Positions 1 to 8,305 of a stretch of DNA of 55,395 bases are shown piece after piece. The translations under genes and the position numbers were made by a program. Origin of the DNA: Thioalkalicoccus limnaeus (GTDB lineage: Bacteria; Pseudomonadota; Gammaproteobacteria; Chromatiales; Chromatiaceae); NCBI RefSeq assembly GCF_041197575.1, contig NZ_JBDKXB010000022.1, positions 1-55,395 on the forward strand, given 5' to 3'. Numbering within the stretch: the stretch's first letter is position 1; the number at the start of each line of letters is the position of its first letter. The notes beneath the pieces are model-generated. The model worked only from the letters and a program-made list of their open reading frames with translations, was not told the DNA's origin and searched no databases.

Positions 1-57
1 GAACCGGTCCCGACCCGGATCAGGCGCGGTGTTGGCGGATCGCCGTCGAGAGTTAGA

Positions 58-1263
58 TCATTGGCCCGCTGACTTTTTGTCGGCAAGCGAGGCCCGCAGC
101 AGATCACCGAAGGTCCCGAAACCGGTTTTCGGCTCGCTGGCCTCCGGCCGCGCGGCCGGTTCGTCTGGTGTATCCGCGGTGGCCAGCGACAGCGCGATGC
201 GGCGCTTGGCCGGGTCGACCGACAGAAGGGTCGCCGCGACCTGGTCTCCGACCTTGACGACCTCGTTCGGATGGCCGATCCGCCGTCCGGCGCCCAGTTC
301 GCTGATGTGGACCAATCCCTCGACCCCAGGTTCCAGCTCGACGAAGGCGCCATAGGCCTCGACACGGGTCACCGGCCCGGCAACCCGGGCGCCGGCCGGG
401 AAGCGTGTTGCGGCCTCGGCCCAGGGATCCTGAGCCAACGCCCGCAGCGACAGTGCGACACGCTCCGGTTGCCGGGGCGAGCGGCTGGGCTCGATGCGCA
501 GGACGGACACCGTCACCGGCTGGCCGACCGACAGCAGCTCGCTCGGGTGTTTGATGCGCCCGAATGCCAGCTCGCTGACATGGATCATGCCCTCGATCCC
601 GCCGAGGTCGACGAAGGCGCCGAAGTCTTTGATGCTGGTCACCGTGCCCTCGAGCACGGCCCCGACCTCGATGCGGGCGCGCGTCGCGGCGGCCTGTTGC
701 TGGCGTTCCTCTTCGAGCAGGGCGCGACGCGACAGGACGAGATTCGTCCGGCGGCCGCCCTCGAATTGCGTGATCTGGAAGGCCAGGTGCTGGCCGACGA
801 ACTCGGACAGGTCGTCGACGAAGCGCAGATCCATCTGCGATGCCGGGCAGAAGGCGCGGACCCCGGCCATCTGGACCTCGACGCCGCCCTTGATCAGGCC
901 GGTCACCAGGCCCTCGACCGGCCGCCGCTCCCGGTAGGCCTGCTCCAATTCGGCGACGTCATGGAAGCGGCGGCCGGCTTGAACACCGAGCCGCAGCTGC
1001 CCGCTGTCGGCATCGATGGCGGCGACTCGGGCCTTGATCCGGTCGCCGACCGCGATCGTCGGGTGACCCTCGTCATCGAGGAAGCCCGCCGTCTCCATCA
1101 GGCCCTCGGTCTTGCCGCCGAGGTCGACATAGATCAGGTCGGCCTGAATCGCGACGACCTGGCCCTCGACCTGATCGCCGACCTTCGGCCGCGATGGCGT
1201 CGAGGCGCTCGGCGCCCCCTCGTACTGGCGCAACAGCGCCGCGAAATCATCTGTCTCGTTCAT
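58..1263 (-). CDS. Four-domain S1 RNA-binding protein (ribosomal protein S1-like)
   Basis: The 401-residue protein consists of four S1/OB-fold RNA-binding repeats at about residues 27-95, 113-181, 199-274 and 288-361, followed by a polar tail. The last two repeats carry the typical S1 core (KDFGAFVDLGGIEGMIHVSEL and a parallel GAFVELEPGVEGLVHISEL stretch). Genuine ribosomal S1 has six repeats and about 560 residues, so this is a shorter S1-like protein, probably binding mRNA or the ribosome in the cytoplasm. An upstream in-frame ATG at 1308 would add 15 basic residues; I chose the ATG at 1261-1263 because MNETDDFAALL is a more natural N-terminus. It diverges from katG across 188 bp. The exact role is not evident from sequence. 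Confidence 0.85.
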   Translation of the reverse strand: MNETDDFAALLRQYEGAPSASTPSRPKVGDQVEGQVVAIQADLIYVDLGGKTEGLMETAGFLDDEGHPTIAVGDRIKARVAAIDADSGQLRLGVQAGRRFHDVAELEQAYRERRPVEGLVTGLIKGGVEVQMAGVRAFCPASQMDLRFVDDLSEFVGQHLAFQITQFEGGRRTNLVLSRRALLEEERQQQAAATRARIEVGAVLEGTVTSIKDFGAFVDLGGIEGMIHVSELAFGRIKHPSELLSVGQPVTVSVLRIEPSRSPRQPERVALSLRALAQDPWAEAATRFPAGARVAGPVTRVEAYGAFVELEPGVEGLVHISELGAGRRIGHPNEVVKVGDQVAATLLSVDPAKRRIALSLATADTPDEPAARPEASEPKTGFGTFGDLLRASLADKKSAGQ

Positions 1264-1451
1264 GGGCGAGAGTCTACAAGACCGGCGCGCTTTTGGTAAT
1301 GGCGGCACTGATCAGGGCCGCCTTCCCATCGCGGATTCGCGCACGGCGTCCGTCAATCGCAGTGATAGGTATTTTCGATTGAAATCGGAGTTTTGATCGG
1401 TTTTAATCGTGCACGCCGAAGGCTCGGCTTCAAATCTGGAGGAGTACATTC
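1264..1451. promoter_or_regulatory. Divergent promoter region between the S1-like gene and katG
   Basis: This 188-bp gap is visibly more AT-rich over 1360-1420 than its surroundings. It holds a perfect 12-bp inverted repeat CGATT-GA-AATCG at 1376-1387 and, just upstream, ATAG-N7-CGAT at 1365-1379, which resembles one half of an OxyR site. The second half matches poorly, so OxyR control of katG is only a guess. A strong ribosome-binding site GGAGGAG lies at 1438-1444, seven bases before the katG start. Confidence 0.35.
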
Positions 1452-3662
1452 ATGCGTATGAAAATCAAGGCCCTGGTGACGGCTCTGGCGGTCGCCGCGG
1501 TGCCCGGCGCGGCGTTCGCCATGGGCGAGGCCAAACCCAATTCGTTCTGGTGGCCGGAGCAGCTCGACTTGACTCCGCTGCGTCAGCATTCCCCTCAGTC
1601 CAACCCCTACGGGGCCGACTTCGACTACGCCGCCGAGTTCGCGACGCTGGACCTCGATGAGGTCAAGGCCGAGATCCGCCGGGTCCTGACTGACTCGCAG
1701 GAGTGGTGGCCGGCCGATTGGGGCCACTATGGCCCACTGTTCATTCGCATGGCCTGGCACAGCGCCGGCACCTACCGCTCGCTCGACGGCCGCGGTGGCG
1801 GCGACGGCGGCCAGATGCGTTTCGATCCGCTCAACAGCTGGCCCGACAACGCCAACCTCGACAAGGCCCGCCGGCTGCTGTGGCCGGTCAAGCAAGCCTA
1901 TGGGCGCAAGCTGTCGTGGGGCGACCTGATGGTGCTGGCCGGCAACGTTGCGCTCGAAGACATGGGCTTCAAGACCTTCGGCTTCGCCGGCGGCCGGGCC
2001 GATGACTGGGAGCCGGACCTGGTCTACTGGGGGCCGGAAGAGGCGATGCTGGCCGGCGAGCGCACCGATGAGCAGGGCCAGCTGAAGGGGCCCCTGGCCG
2101 CGACCCAGATGGGCCTGATCTACGTCAATCCCGAGGGCCCGGGCGGCAATCCGGATCCGCTGGCCGCTGCCGAGCATATCCGTGCCGCGTTCGGCCGGAT
2201 GGCGATGGGCGACGAAGAGACGGTGGCCTTGATCGCCGGTGGCCACACCTTCGGCAAGGTTCACGGGGCGATGAATCCAGAGAACTGCGTCGGGGCCGAG
2301 CCCGCCGCCGCCGCGATCGAGCACCAAGGCTTGGGTTGGATCAACAGCTGCGGCAAGGGCCATGCCGAGGACACAGTCACCAGCGGTCTGGAAGGGGCCT
2401 GGACCCAGATGCCGACGCGCTGGTCGATGCTGTACCTGGCCAACCTGCTCAACCATGAGTGGGAACAAACCCGCAGCCCGGCCGGTGCGATCCAGTGGGT
2501 GGCCAAGGACGGCGCGCTCGACAATTCGGTGCCCGACGCGCACGTCGAAGGCAAGTTCAATGCACCGATCATGTTGACGACGGACCTGTCGCTGAAGGAA
2601 GACCCGATCTACCGCGAGATCTCCGAGCGCTTCCTGAGCAACCCGGCGGAGTTCGAGGACGCCTTCGCCCGTGCCTGGTTCAAACTGACGCACCGCGACA
2701 TGGGTCCACGTGCCCGCTACGTGGGGAGCAAGGTTCCTGATGAGGTACTGGTCTGGCAGGATCCGGTGCCGGCGGTCGACTTCGAGTTGATCGATGCTGG
2801 CGATGCCGCCACGATCAAGGCCGCCATCCTCGATACCGGCCTGAGCGTGCCGGAGCTGGTGCGCACGGCCTGGGCCTCGGCCTCGAGCTTCCGCGCCTCC
2901 GACATGCGCGGCGGCGCAAACGGTGCGCGCTTGCGACTGGCTCCGCAGAAGGACTGGGAAGTCAACGATCCCGACGAGCTAGCCCGCGTGCTGGGCGTGC
3001 TCGAAGGCGTGCAAAAGGGCTTCAACGATGGCCAGAGCGGTAACAAAAGGGTGTCGCTGGCTGACGTGATCGTGCTCGGCGGTGCTGCCGCCATCGAGAA
3101 GGCCGCCGCGGATGCCGGCTACGAGATGGCCGTGCCCTTCATCCCGGGCCGTACCGATGCGACCCAGGACATGACAGACGTCGCCTCGTTCGATGAACTC
3201 GAGCCCGCAGCTGACGCGTTCCGCAACTACTACAGCGATCGGCACTACTTCGCGCCGACCGCCGCCATGGTCGACAGGGCCGCGCTGCTGAATCTGACCG
3301 TACCAGAAATGACGGTGCTGATCGGCGGTATGCGGGCGCTCAACGCCAACACTGGTGGCGCGGCGCATGGCGTCTTTACCGACCGTCCGGGTGTGCTCAG
3401 CACTGACTTCTTCGTCAACCTGTTGAGCATGGACAACGTTTGGGCCAAGACCGACGGCGCCTATGGTCTGTACGAAGGCCGCGACCGGGCCTCGGACGAG
3501 GTCAAGTGGACCGCCACCCCGGTCGACCTGATCTTCGGTTCGAACTCCGAGCTGCGCGCGATCGCCGAAGTCTACGCCTCGGCCGACGCCGGCGAGAAGT
3601 TCGTCGCGGACTTCGTGGCGGCGTGGCACAAGGTCATGACCGCTGATCGGTTCGAACTCTGA
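1452..3662 (+). CDS. katG: Catalase-peroxidase with signal peptide (periplasmic KatG/KatP type)
   Basis: This bifunctional haem enzyme of 736 residues disproportionates hydrogen peroxide and oxidises donors. Distal-site residues R99, W102 and H103 sit in RMAWHSAGTYR, and the proximal haem ligand is H265 in AGGHTFGKVHG. W102, Y224 (LIYVNPEGPGG) and M250 occupy the positions of the Trp-Tyr-Met crosslink that gives the family its catalase activity. Both peroxidase-like halves are present. The first 23 residues form a clear Sec signal peptide ending AFA, so the enzyme is predicted to be periplasmic, as in KatP; most KatG proteins are cytoplasmic. The start is fixed by a GGAGGAG ribosome-binding site. 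A long perfect hairpin follows the gene, and no partner gene lies in the same operon. Confidence 0.96.
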   Translation: MRMKIKALVTALAVAAVPGAAFAMGEAKPNSFWWPEQLDLTPLRQHSPQSNPYGADFDYAAEFATLDLDEVKAEIRRVLTDSQEWWPADWGHYGPLFIRMAWHSAGTYRSLDGRGGGDGGQMRFDPLNSWPDNANLDKARRLLWPVKQAYGRKLSWGDLMVLAGNVALEDMGFKTFGFAGGRADDWEPDLVYWGPEEAMLAGERTDEQGQLKGPLAATQMGLIYVNPEGPGGNPDPLAAAEHIRAAFGRMAMGDEETVALIAGGHTFGKVHGAMNPENCVGAEPAAAAIEHQGLGWINSCGKGHAEDTVTSGLEGAWTQMPTRWSMLYLANLLNHEWEQTRSPAGAIQWVAKDGALDNSVPDAHVEGKFNAPIMLTTDLSLKEDPIYREISERFLSNPAEFEDAFARAWFKLTHRDMGPRARYVGSKVPDEVLVWQDPVPAVDFELIDAGDAATIKAAILDTGLSVPELVRTAWASASSFRASDMRGGANGARLRLAPQKDWEVNDPDELARVLGVLEGVQKGFNDGQSGNKRVSLADVIVLGGAAAIEKAAADAGYEMAVPFIPGRTDATQDMTDVASFDELEPAADAFRNYYSDRHYFAPTAAMVDRAALLNLTVPEMTVLIGGMRALNANTGGAAHGVFTDRPGVLSTDFFVNLLSMDNVWAKTDGAYGLYEGRDRASDEVKWTATPVDLIFGSNSELRAIAEVYASADAGEKFVADFVAAWHKVMTADRFEL

Positions 3663-3714
3663 TCCTGTCGCGTCCGGTGCGTGGTCCGGACCGCGCCCGC
3701 GATGCTTGCCCAAC

Positions 3715-3749
3715 CACGGACGGCGGCGCATCTTGCGCCGCCGTCCGTG
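3715..3749 (+). terminator. Probable katG transcription terminator hairpin
   Basis: A perfect 16-bp inverted repeat (3715-3730 with 3734-3749) with a three-base TCT loop lies 53 bases after the katG stop codon. No T-run follows, so it may be a non-canonical or bidirectional terminator, or an mRNA-stabilising stem, between the convergent katG and the gene at 3929-4336. Confidence 0.6.
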
Positions 3750-3928
3750 TCTCGCGCGGGTGGATTCGGCGGTCGCACCGACGGCCATCCGGCCAGACGT
3801 GCCCCATCTGTTGCCAGATGTGGCCCTAGGTTTCGGCAATCCCTTGCCTGTCGCGAGCCGAATAAGGTCGGGTGGGCGGTGCTCCTCCAGGCGACTTGCG
3901 GTGTGAGTCGGGCGGCGCCCGGGTCGCG

Positions 3929-4336
3929 TCAAACCGTCCAGATGCCGTCGCGCGGATGGATGAAGACCAGGTTCTCGTTACGGTCGAAGATGACGTAGCG
4001 ACTCAGGTCTTGTCCGCTGAGCACGTCGTTGGTCATCTTGTGCAGGTGTGGTTCGGCCTGTTCGCTGGTCGGCGGATTGTCGGCGGTGCCGCTGAGACTG
4101 GTGACCAAGATCAGATCCCAGTCGCGGGTCACCTGATCGGCCTCGGCAACGAGGGATCGGAAATCCGTGAGCTCCTCCGGTGCCTTGTCCACGCAAATCA
4201 CCGGCGTGAGGGTCCCGGTCTGGGTCTCGCTCCCGTTGCCCCCGTGGGACTCGGTCTTCGCCAGCAGCAGGAGCAGGCGTTGCGGCTCATCCATCGCATG
4301 CGCCATCGTCAGCAGGTCTTCGAAGTCGTTAATCAT
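3929..4336 (-). CDS. Small conserved protein of the family often mislabelled ribonucleotide reductase subunit alpha
   Basis: This 135-residue soluble protein has no signal peptide or membrane segment. Its pattern (an N-terminal FEDLLTMAHAMDEPQRLLLLLAKTE stretch, then PVICVDKAPEEL, then SEQAEPHLHKMTNDVLSG, ending IFDRNENLVFIH) matches from memory a family of about 130 residues common in proteobacteria. Automatic annotation often calls that family ribonucleotide reductase subunit alpha. It has none of the RNR catalytic features, so that name should not be used. Function is unknown. It converges with katG. Confidence 0.7.
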   Translation of the reverse strand: MINDFEDLLTMAHAMDEPQRLLLLLAKTESHGGNGSETQTGTLTPVICVDKAPEELTDFRSLVAEADQVTRDWDLILVTSLSGTADNPPTSEQAEPHLHKMTNDVLSGQDLSRYVIFDRNENLVFIHPRDGIWTV

Positions 4337-4598
4337 GCTTTTCGGGCCTTTGCGCTCGTCGATTCCCAGCGGCCGGTGAATCCTGCCGCCCCCATCCTCA
4401 CCTGGCAGCGTTGGCGGCGCGCGACCGGAAATTCAAGCTTTATGAAGGATCTGATGGCGAGCCAGGCCGCCCGCAGCGGTGATTGATCGACCAACTTCCC
4501 GGCAGGAGAGGGCGATTCTTCCTCCTCGACGTAGCAGGATCGACTGGCCTGCGGCTTGTCTGTCTTCGACCACCGGCCATCGGTGCGACATGAATCGC
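4337..4598. other. Intergenic stretch without a supported gene
   Basis: The stretch lies between the divergent small conserved protein and the TacAT operon. An open frame on the minus strand (4333-4608) has no family-like composition, overlaps the neighbouring gene start and runs across the tacA operator, so I do not call it. I see no RNA gene or repeat here. Confidence 0.5.
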
Positions 4599-4630
4599 AC
4601 ATTGTCATGACAATGTCTGCCAGGTATCCT
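4599..4630 (+). promoter_or_regulatory. TacAT promoter overlapped by an 18-bp operator palindrome
   Basis: A perfect 18-bp palindrome ACATTGTCATGACAATGT occupies 4599-4616. Inside it lies a -35 box TTGTCA (4602-4607), followed after exactly 17 bases by a -10 box TATCCT (4625-4630). The antitoxin belongs to the ribbon-helix-helix group, which represses its own promoter through short palindromes, so this is the probable autoregulatory operator. Repression by occlusion of the -35 box is inferred. The ribosome-binding site AGGAGA follows just before the start at 4656. Confidence 0.75.
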
Positions 4631-4655
4631 GACGACTTGTCAACAGGAGACGCGC

Positions 4656-4946
4656 ATGTCGAACCCTCAGGCCCGAAGCACGAAGCTCGATCTGCGGCTC
4701 ACGCCCGAAGCGAAGGCGCGGCTCAGTGCCGCGGCCCGGGAGCGTCACCAGTCGGTGAGCCAGTTTGTACTGAGCAGCGCACTGGAGCGTGCTGACGAGA
4801 CCCTGGCCGATCGGCAACATTTTAGGCTCGATGCCGAGCGCTGGAGCGCCTTCATCGCGGCGCTCGATAGGCCGCCCCGTGCGCTGCCGCGCCTCGAGCG
4901 CCTCTTACGTGAGCCAACGCCCTTCGATCCGCCCGACTCGACGTGA
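4656..4946 (+). CDS. tacA: Type II antitoxin, DUF1778/TacA family
   Basis: This 96-residue antitoxin starts with a ribbon-helix-helix DNA-binding segment (STKLDLRLTPEAKARLSAAA, then VSQFVLSSALERADETL, about residues 7-50). A C-terminal tail that would bind and neutralise the GNAT toxin follows. It overlaps the toxin gene by four bases (GTGA), the standard arrangement for coupled expression. An 18-bp palindrome over its promoter is the likely operator. The family assignment is firm; the symbol is used in the family sense. Confidence 0.88.
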   Translation: MSNPQARSTKLDLRLTPEAKARLSAAARERHQSVSQFVLSSALERADETLADRQHFRLDAERWSAFIAALDRPPRALPRLERLLREPTPFDPPDST

Positions 4947-5461
4947 CCGCCGGCTTCCGGATCGAAAAGCTGCGCCGCGACCATCCGCTCGACGGGTTCT
5001 CGAGCGGCCGTCAGGCGCTCGATCGCTTCCTCCTCCGCTATGCCTACACCAATCAGCAGGCCAACGCCTCGCAGACCTATCTCGGTTTGCATGATGAGGA
5101 GGTGATCGGGTTCTACACCCTCGTGGTGGGTGAGGTGGCTTACGACGATGCTCCTGAGCGACTGACGAAGGGGCTCGCCCGCCATCCCGTGCCCATCATG
5201 TTGCTCGCCCGGCTCGCGGTCGCCGTCCCCTGGCAGCGTCGTGGGATCGGCGCGGGCTTGCTCAAAGACGCCATGCGCCGCACGCTCCAGGCTGCCGAGA
5301 TCGGCGGTATCCGTGCCTTTGCGGTCCACGCCAAGGACGACGACGCCCGATGCTTCTACGCCCACTTTGGTTTTGTGCCCTCCTCGACCGATCCGCTTCA
5401 TCTGTTCCTCCTCGTCAAAGATCTGCGCCCGCTCCTTCCTATGGAGACGCTGATCGATTAG
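4943..5461 (+). CDS. tacT: GNAT-family toxin (TacT-like, aminoacyl-tRNA acetyltransferase)
   Basis: This 172-residue GNAT acetyltransferase is a toxin partner of the upstream DUF1778 antitoxin. Members of this family acetylate the amino group of charged tRNAs and halt translation. The acetyl-CoA pyrophosphate loop is QRRGIG at residues 98-103, and Y139 in the CFYAHFGF segment corresponds to the catalytic tyrosine of TacT. The N-terminal half carries the LDRFLLRYAYTNQQAN and TYLGL motifs usual in these toxins. Translation starts at a GTG that overlaps the antitoxin stop. The pair appears intact and probably functional. Confidence 0.9.
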   Translation: MTAGFRIEKLRRDHPLDGFSSGRQALDRFLLRYAYTNQQANASQTYLGLHDEEVIGFYTLVVGEVAYDDAPERLTKGLARHPVPIMLLARLAVAVPWQRRGIGAGLLKDAMRRTLQAAEIGGIRAFAVHAKDDDARCFYAHFGFVPSSTDPLHLFLLVKDLRPLLPMETLID

Positions 5462-5907
5462 CCGTCCTGGCCAAAGACCAGCACGGAAGTCGACAACGCG
5501 GTTTCCGGCTTCCTTCGTGTTCCGTCGCTGATCGCGCCTGCCCACGGCAGCGCTCCTACCCCGCATGGGAAGCGCTGAATAGTTCAGCGCTTCGCTATCG
5601 CGCATCTCTGATCGCTGATTGCCTCCGGGCTCGTCGGGAGCGCGGCGTCGGCGACCGAGAACGCCAGATTGGCCGAGTTCGACACCTGCGACGAACCCCT
5701 GGCGCGCCATTCAGCCTTCGTTCAGGGTGATCAGGCTAGCCTGATCCCGAGTTCCCGGCATGCGGAAAAGCGCTGGCGAGCTGGTGTGCTTGCCGTCGAC
5801 GGCAAGGGGACTCGCCTGGTCGATTGTGTCGGATGGGGCAGCTGTCGAGCCGATCGGTCTCTCCAAGCAATCGCGTCTTGTCGTCAACCCTACTTGGGAG
5901 AAGAGCC
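5462..5907. other. 446-bp intergenic region rich in perfect palindromes
   Basis: I find no supported gene here. The region contains a hairpin GAAGCGCTGAA-TAG-TTCAGCGCTTC (5570-5594), a perfect 18-bp palindrome GATCAGGCTAGCCTGATC (5729-5746) and another, CTTGCCGTCGACGGCAAG (5789-5806), which is itself nested between GGCGAG and CTCGCC. The first hairpin is a candidate terminator for tacT. The other two lie in the leader of the downstream lipoprotein gene or are small mobile palindromic units. Confidence 0.55.
5570..5594 (+). terminator. Hairpin downstream of the TacAT operon
   Basis: An 11-bp perfect stem with a three-base loop lies 109 bases after the toxin stop. The core AGCGCTGA...TCAGCGCT recurs in the hairpin after the Sel1-repeat gene at 13330-13356. 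No T-run follows. Confidence 0.45.
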
Positions 5908-6294
5908 ATGCGCTCGATGAATTACCGCAGAATGGCCTGCTTGTTGTCGTTGGCTGGCCTTGTTGGCTGCTCGACCCTCGAGACGTCGCCGCAATATGGA
6001 GCCGGAGGCTTCGCCACGGAAAGTGAACGCTATTGTCAAGGCGTGGCGCAATCCGAAGCCGATCGGGTGAAACGCCAGAACATGGCGCAAGGGGGAGTCG
6101 GCGCGGCGGCCGGCGCCGCGGTCGGCGGCCTGGTCGGCCGCAACCTCGAGAAGGACCGCACCATCGAAGGCGCCACGATCGGTGCTGTCGGGGGCGCGTC
6201 GGCCGCCTACCTGGCGAATCGAGGCGAGATGCGCAGTGCCTACGATCGGGCGTACAGCAGCTGCATGAGTGCACGGCAGGTGCGGTCCTGGTAG
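5908..6294 (+). CDS. Small lipoprotein with glycine-zipper segments
   Basis: The 128-residue precursor has a lipoprotein signal peptide with the lipobox LVGC near residue 21, so the mature protein is predicted to be lipid-anchored. Residues about 66-108 hold two glycine-zipper stretches (GGVGAAAGAAVGGLVG and GATIGAVGGASAAYL) like those in outer-membrane SlyB/YMGG-type lipoproteins. Conserved-looking cysteines lie on either side of the zipper. The ATG at 5908 is preceded by GGGAG and gives a proper signal peptide; upstream in-frame codons would add an unlikely leader. Its role is probably in the envelope, but the sequence does not define it. Confidence 0.75.
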   Translation: MRSMNYRRMACLLSLAGLVGCSTLETSPQYGAGGFATESERYCQGVAQSEADRVKRQNMAQGGVGAAAGAAVGGLVGRNLEKDRTIEGATIGAVGGASAAYLANRGEMRSAYDRAYSSCMSARQVRSW

Positions 6295-6342
6295 ACCCGG
6301 CCGCCCATTCGAGAGCCGTTCGTCGCAACAAGATCCCAGCGG

Positions 6343-8199
6343 TCAGGCTGCCTCGATCCCCGCCTTCTCACTCGGCTGCGTTTCGGCCGTGATCGGGAGC
6401 CGTGGGTCGAGCTCCTGGTCGGCGTGGAACTGGAGTCGGGCCAGTCGGGCGTAGAGGCCGTCGGCGGCCATCAGTTCGTCATGGCGGCCGCTGGCGGCGA
6501 GGCGCCCACGATCGATGACCAGGATCCGGTCGACCTTGCGCACCGTGGCCAACCGGTGGGCGATGATCAGGCTGGTGCGGCACTCCATCAGGGTCTCGAG
6601 CGCGCGCTGGACCAGCCGTTCGCTCTCGGCGTCGAGCGCGCTGGTCGCCTCGTCGAGCAGCAGCACGAGCGGGTCGCGCAGGATCGCGCGGGCGATCGCG
6701 ATCCGTTGGCGCTGGCCGCCGGACAGACGCACGCCCCGTTCACCGAGAAAGGTGCCGAAGCCCTGTGGCAGCCGATCCAGGAATTCCGTGGCCTGCGCCG
6801 CCTCGGCGGCTTGCCGGACCGCGTCGTCGCTGACGTCAGCGAGGCCGTAGCGGATGTTCTCCCAGGCATCGGCGCCGAAGATGACTGGGTCTTGCGGCAC
6901 GATCGCGATCCGTTGCCGCAGATCGGTCGGATGCAGGTCGCGCAGGTCGAGGCCGTCGAGCCGGATGCCGCCCTGTTGTGGGTCGTAGAAGCGCAGCAGC
7001 AGCTGGAACAGGGTCGACTTGCCGGCGCCGGACGGGCCGACCAAGGCGACCTTTTCGCCCGGCGCGATCCCAAGCGACAGCCCCTCGAGCACCGGGTTGT
7101 CCGGATGGGCCGGGTAGGCGAACGTCAGATCGCGGATCTCGATCCGTCCGATCCCGGGGCTGGGCAGCGCCCGCGGCTCGCGCGGCGGCTGGATCTGCGG
7201 TTCCTGGCCGAGCAGTTCGAGCAGGCGTTCGCTGGCCCCGGCGCCGCGCAGCAGCTCGGCGGTGACCTCGCTCAGGCCGCCGACCGAGCTCGCGACCAAC
7301 AGCGCGTAGAAGAGGAACGCCGACAGTTCGCCGCCGGTCATGTTGCCGGCCAGGACCTCCTGGCCGCCGAACCAGAGCACCAGCCCGATCGCGCCGAAGG
7401 TCAAGGCCATCACGGTGCTCGCGAGCAGCGCGCTCAGCAGCGAGCGCTGCCGGGCGGCGGCGAAGGCCTGTTCGACCCGGTCGCGGTAACGGCGGCGGTC
7501 GATCGGCTCGTGGCAGAAGGCCTGCACGGTCCGAATCCCATGCAGCACCTCGTCGACGTAGGCCCCGACATCGGCCAGCCGATCCTGGCTCGCGCGCGAC
7601 AAACGCCGGACCCGGTGCCCGAGCAGCCAGACCGGGACCAGGATCGCCGGTGTGCCGAGCAGGACCAGCGCGGTCAGCTTGGGGCTGGTCACGGCCAGCA
7701 TCAGGATCCCGCCGGCGACGAGCAGCAAGGCGCGCAGGGCCATCGCCAGCGTCGAGCCGACGACGACCTGGAGCAGGGCCGTGTCGGCCGTCAGTCGCGA
7801 GATGACCTCGCCGGTGCGGGTCGTCTCGAAGAAGCCGACATCGAGCGCGAGCACCCGCTCGAACACGGCGCGGCGAATGTCGGCGACGACCCGTTCGCCG
7901 AGCCAGTTGAGCAGGAACGAGCGGCCGAAGACCGCGAGACTCATGACCAGCACGACCGCGAGGAAGCTCAGCAGCGCGCGGTCCAGTGCCCCCGGCGCCT
8001 CGCTGCCCAAGCCCGAGTCGACGAGGGTCCGGATGACCTGGCCGAACGCGAGCACGGACCCAGCCGCGATCAACAGCGCGACGGCGGCGAGCAGGACGCG
8101 CCCGCGATAGGGCCGGACGAAGGCCAGCAAGCGCACCAGCGGGATGAGATTGCGCGACAGCGGGCGTTGGCTGTCGGCGGAGGGCGGTCGAGGGGGCAT
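6343..8199 (-). CDS. ABC exporter, MsbA-related half-transporter
   Basis: This 618-residue fused permease-ATPase has a six-helix ABC transmembrane domain (about residues 25-310) followed by a nucleotide-binding domain. The Walker A motif is VGPSGAGKST, the signature is LSGGQRQRIAIARAIL, and Walker B runs into LLLDEATSALD; the switch histidine lies in IIAHRL. Such proteins work as homodimers in the inner membrane and export lipids or hydrophobic compounds. The sequence resembles the MsbA-related permease/ATPase subgroup rather than MsbA itself, and the substrate is unknown. No lipid-A gene is adjacent. Confidence 0.9.
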   Translation of the reverse strand: MPPRPPSADSQRPLSRNLIPLVRLLAFVRPYRGRVLLAAVALLIAAGSVLAFGQVIRTLVDSGLGSEAPGALDRALLSFLAVVLVMSLAVFGRSFLLNWLGERVVADIRRAVFERVLALDVGFFETTRTGEVISRLTADTALLQVVVGSTLAMALRALLLVAGGILMLAVTSPKLTALVLLGTPAILVPVWLLGHRVRRLSRASQDRLADVGAYVDEVLHGIRTVQAFCHEPIDRRRYRDRVEQAFAAARQRSLLSALLASTVMALTFGAIGLVLWFGGQEVLAGNMTGGELSAFLFYALLVASSVGGLSEVTAELLRGAGASERLLELLGQEPQIQPPREPRALPSPGIGRIEIRDLTFAYPAHPDNPVLEGLSLGIAPGEKVALVGPSGAGKSTLFQLLLRFYDPQQGGIRLDGLDLRDLHPTDLRQRIAIVPQDPVIFGADAWENIRYGLADVSDDAVRQAAEAAQATEFLDRLPQGFGTFLGERGVRLSGGQRQRIAIARAILRDPLVLLLDEATSALDAESERLVQRALETLMECRTSLIIAHRLATVRKVDRILVIDRGRLAASGRHDELMAADGLYARLARLQFHADQELDPRLPITAETQPSEKAGIEAA

Positions 8200-8247
8200 C
8201 CGGTATCTTGTTCAACGACAGTTAAGGGGCCGATTCAGAGCCGGCAT

Positions 8248-8268
8248 GTCGGGCGAGCGCCGCCCGAC
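8248..8268 (-). terminator. Hairpin after the LOV gene
   Basis: A GC-rich stem (7 bp, GTCGGGC with GCCCGAC, loop of 7) lies 38 bases beyond the stop of the LOV gene and before the ABC exporter start, both on the minus strand. It is a possible terminator. The stem is short and no T-run is seen. Confidence 0.35.
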
Positions 8269-8305
8269 CCGACGTGGGTCTTCGCAGCCCTGGCCTTCAG
8301 AGGGG

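Noticed and set aside
1365..1400. OxyR binding site upstream of katG
   Set aside because: Only the first half (ATAG-N7-CGAT) resembles the consensus; the second pair of tetramers matches two of four bases each.
4333..4608. 91-codon minus-strand frame
   Set aside because: Runs through the TacAT operator and overlaps the gene at 3929-4336; composition is not protein-like.
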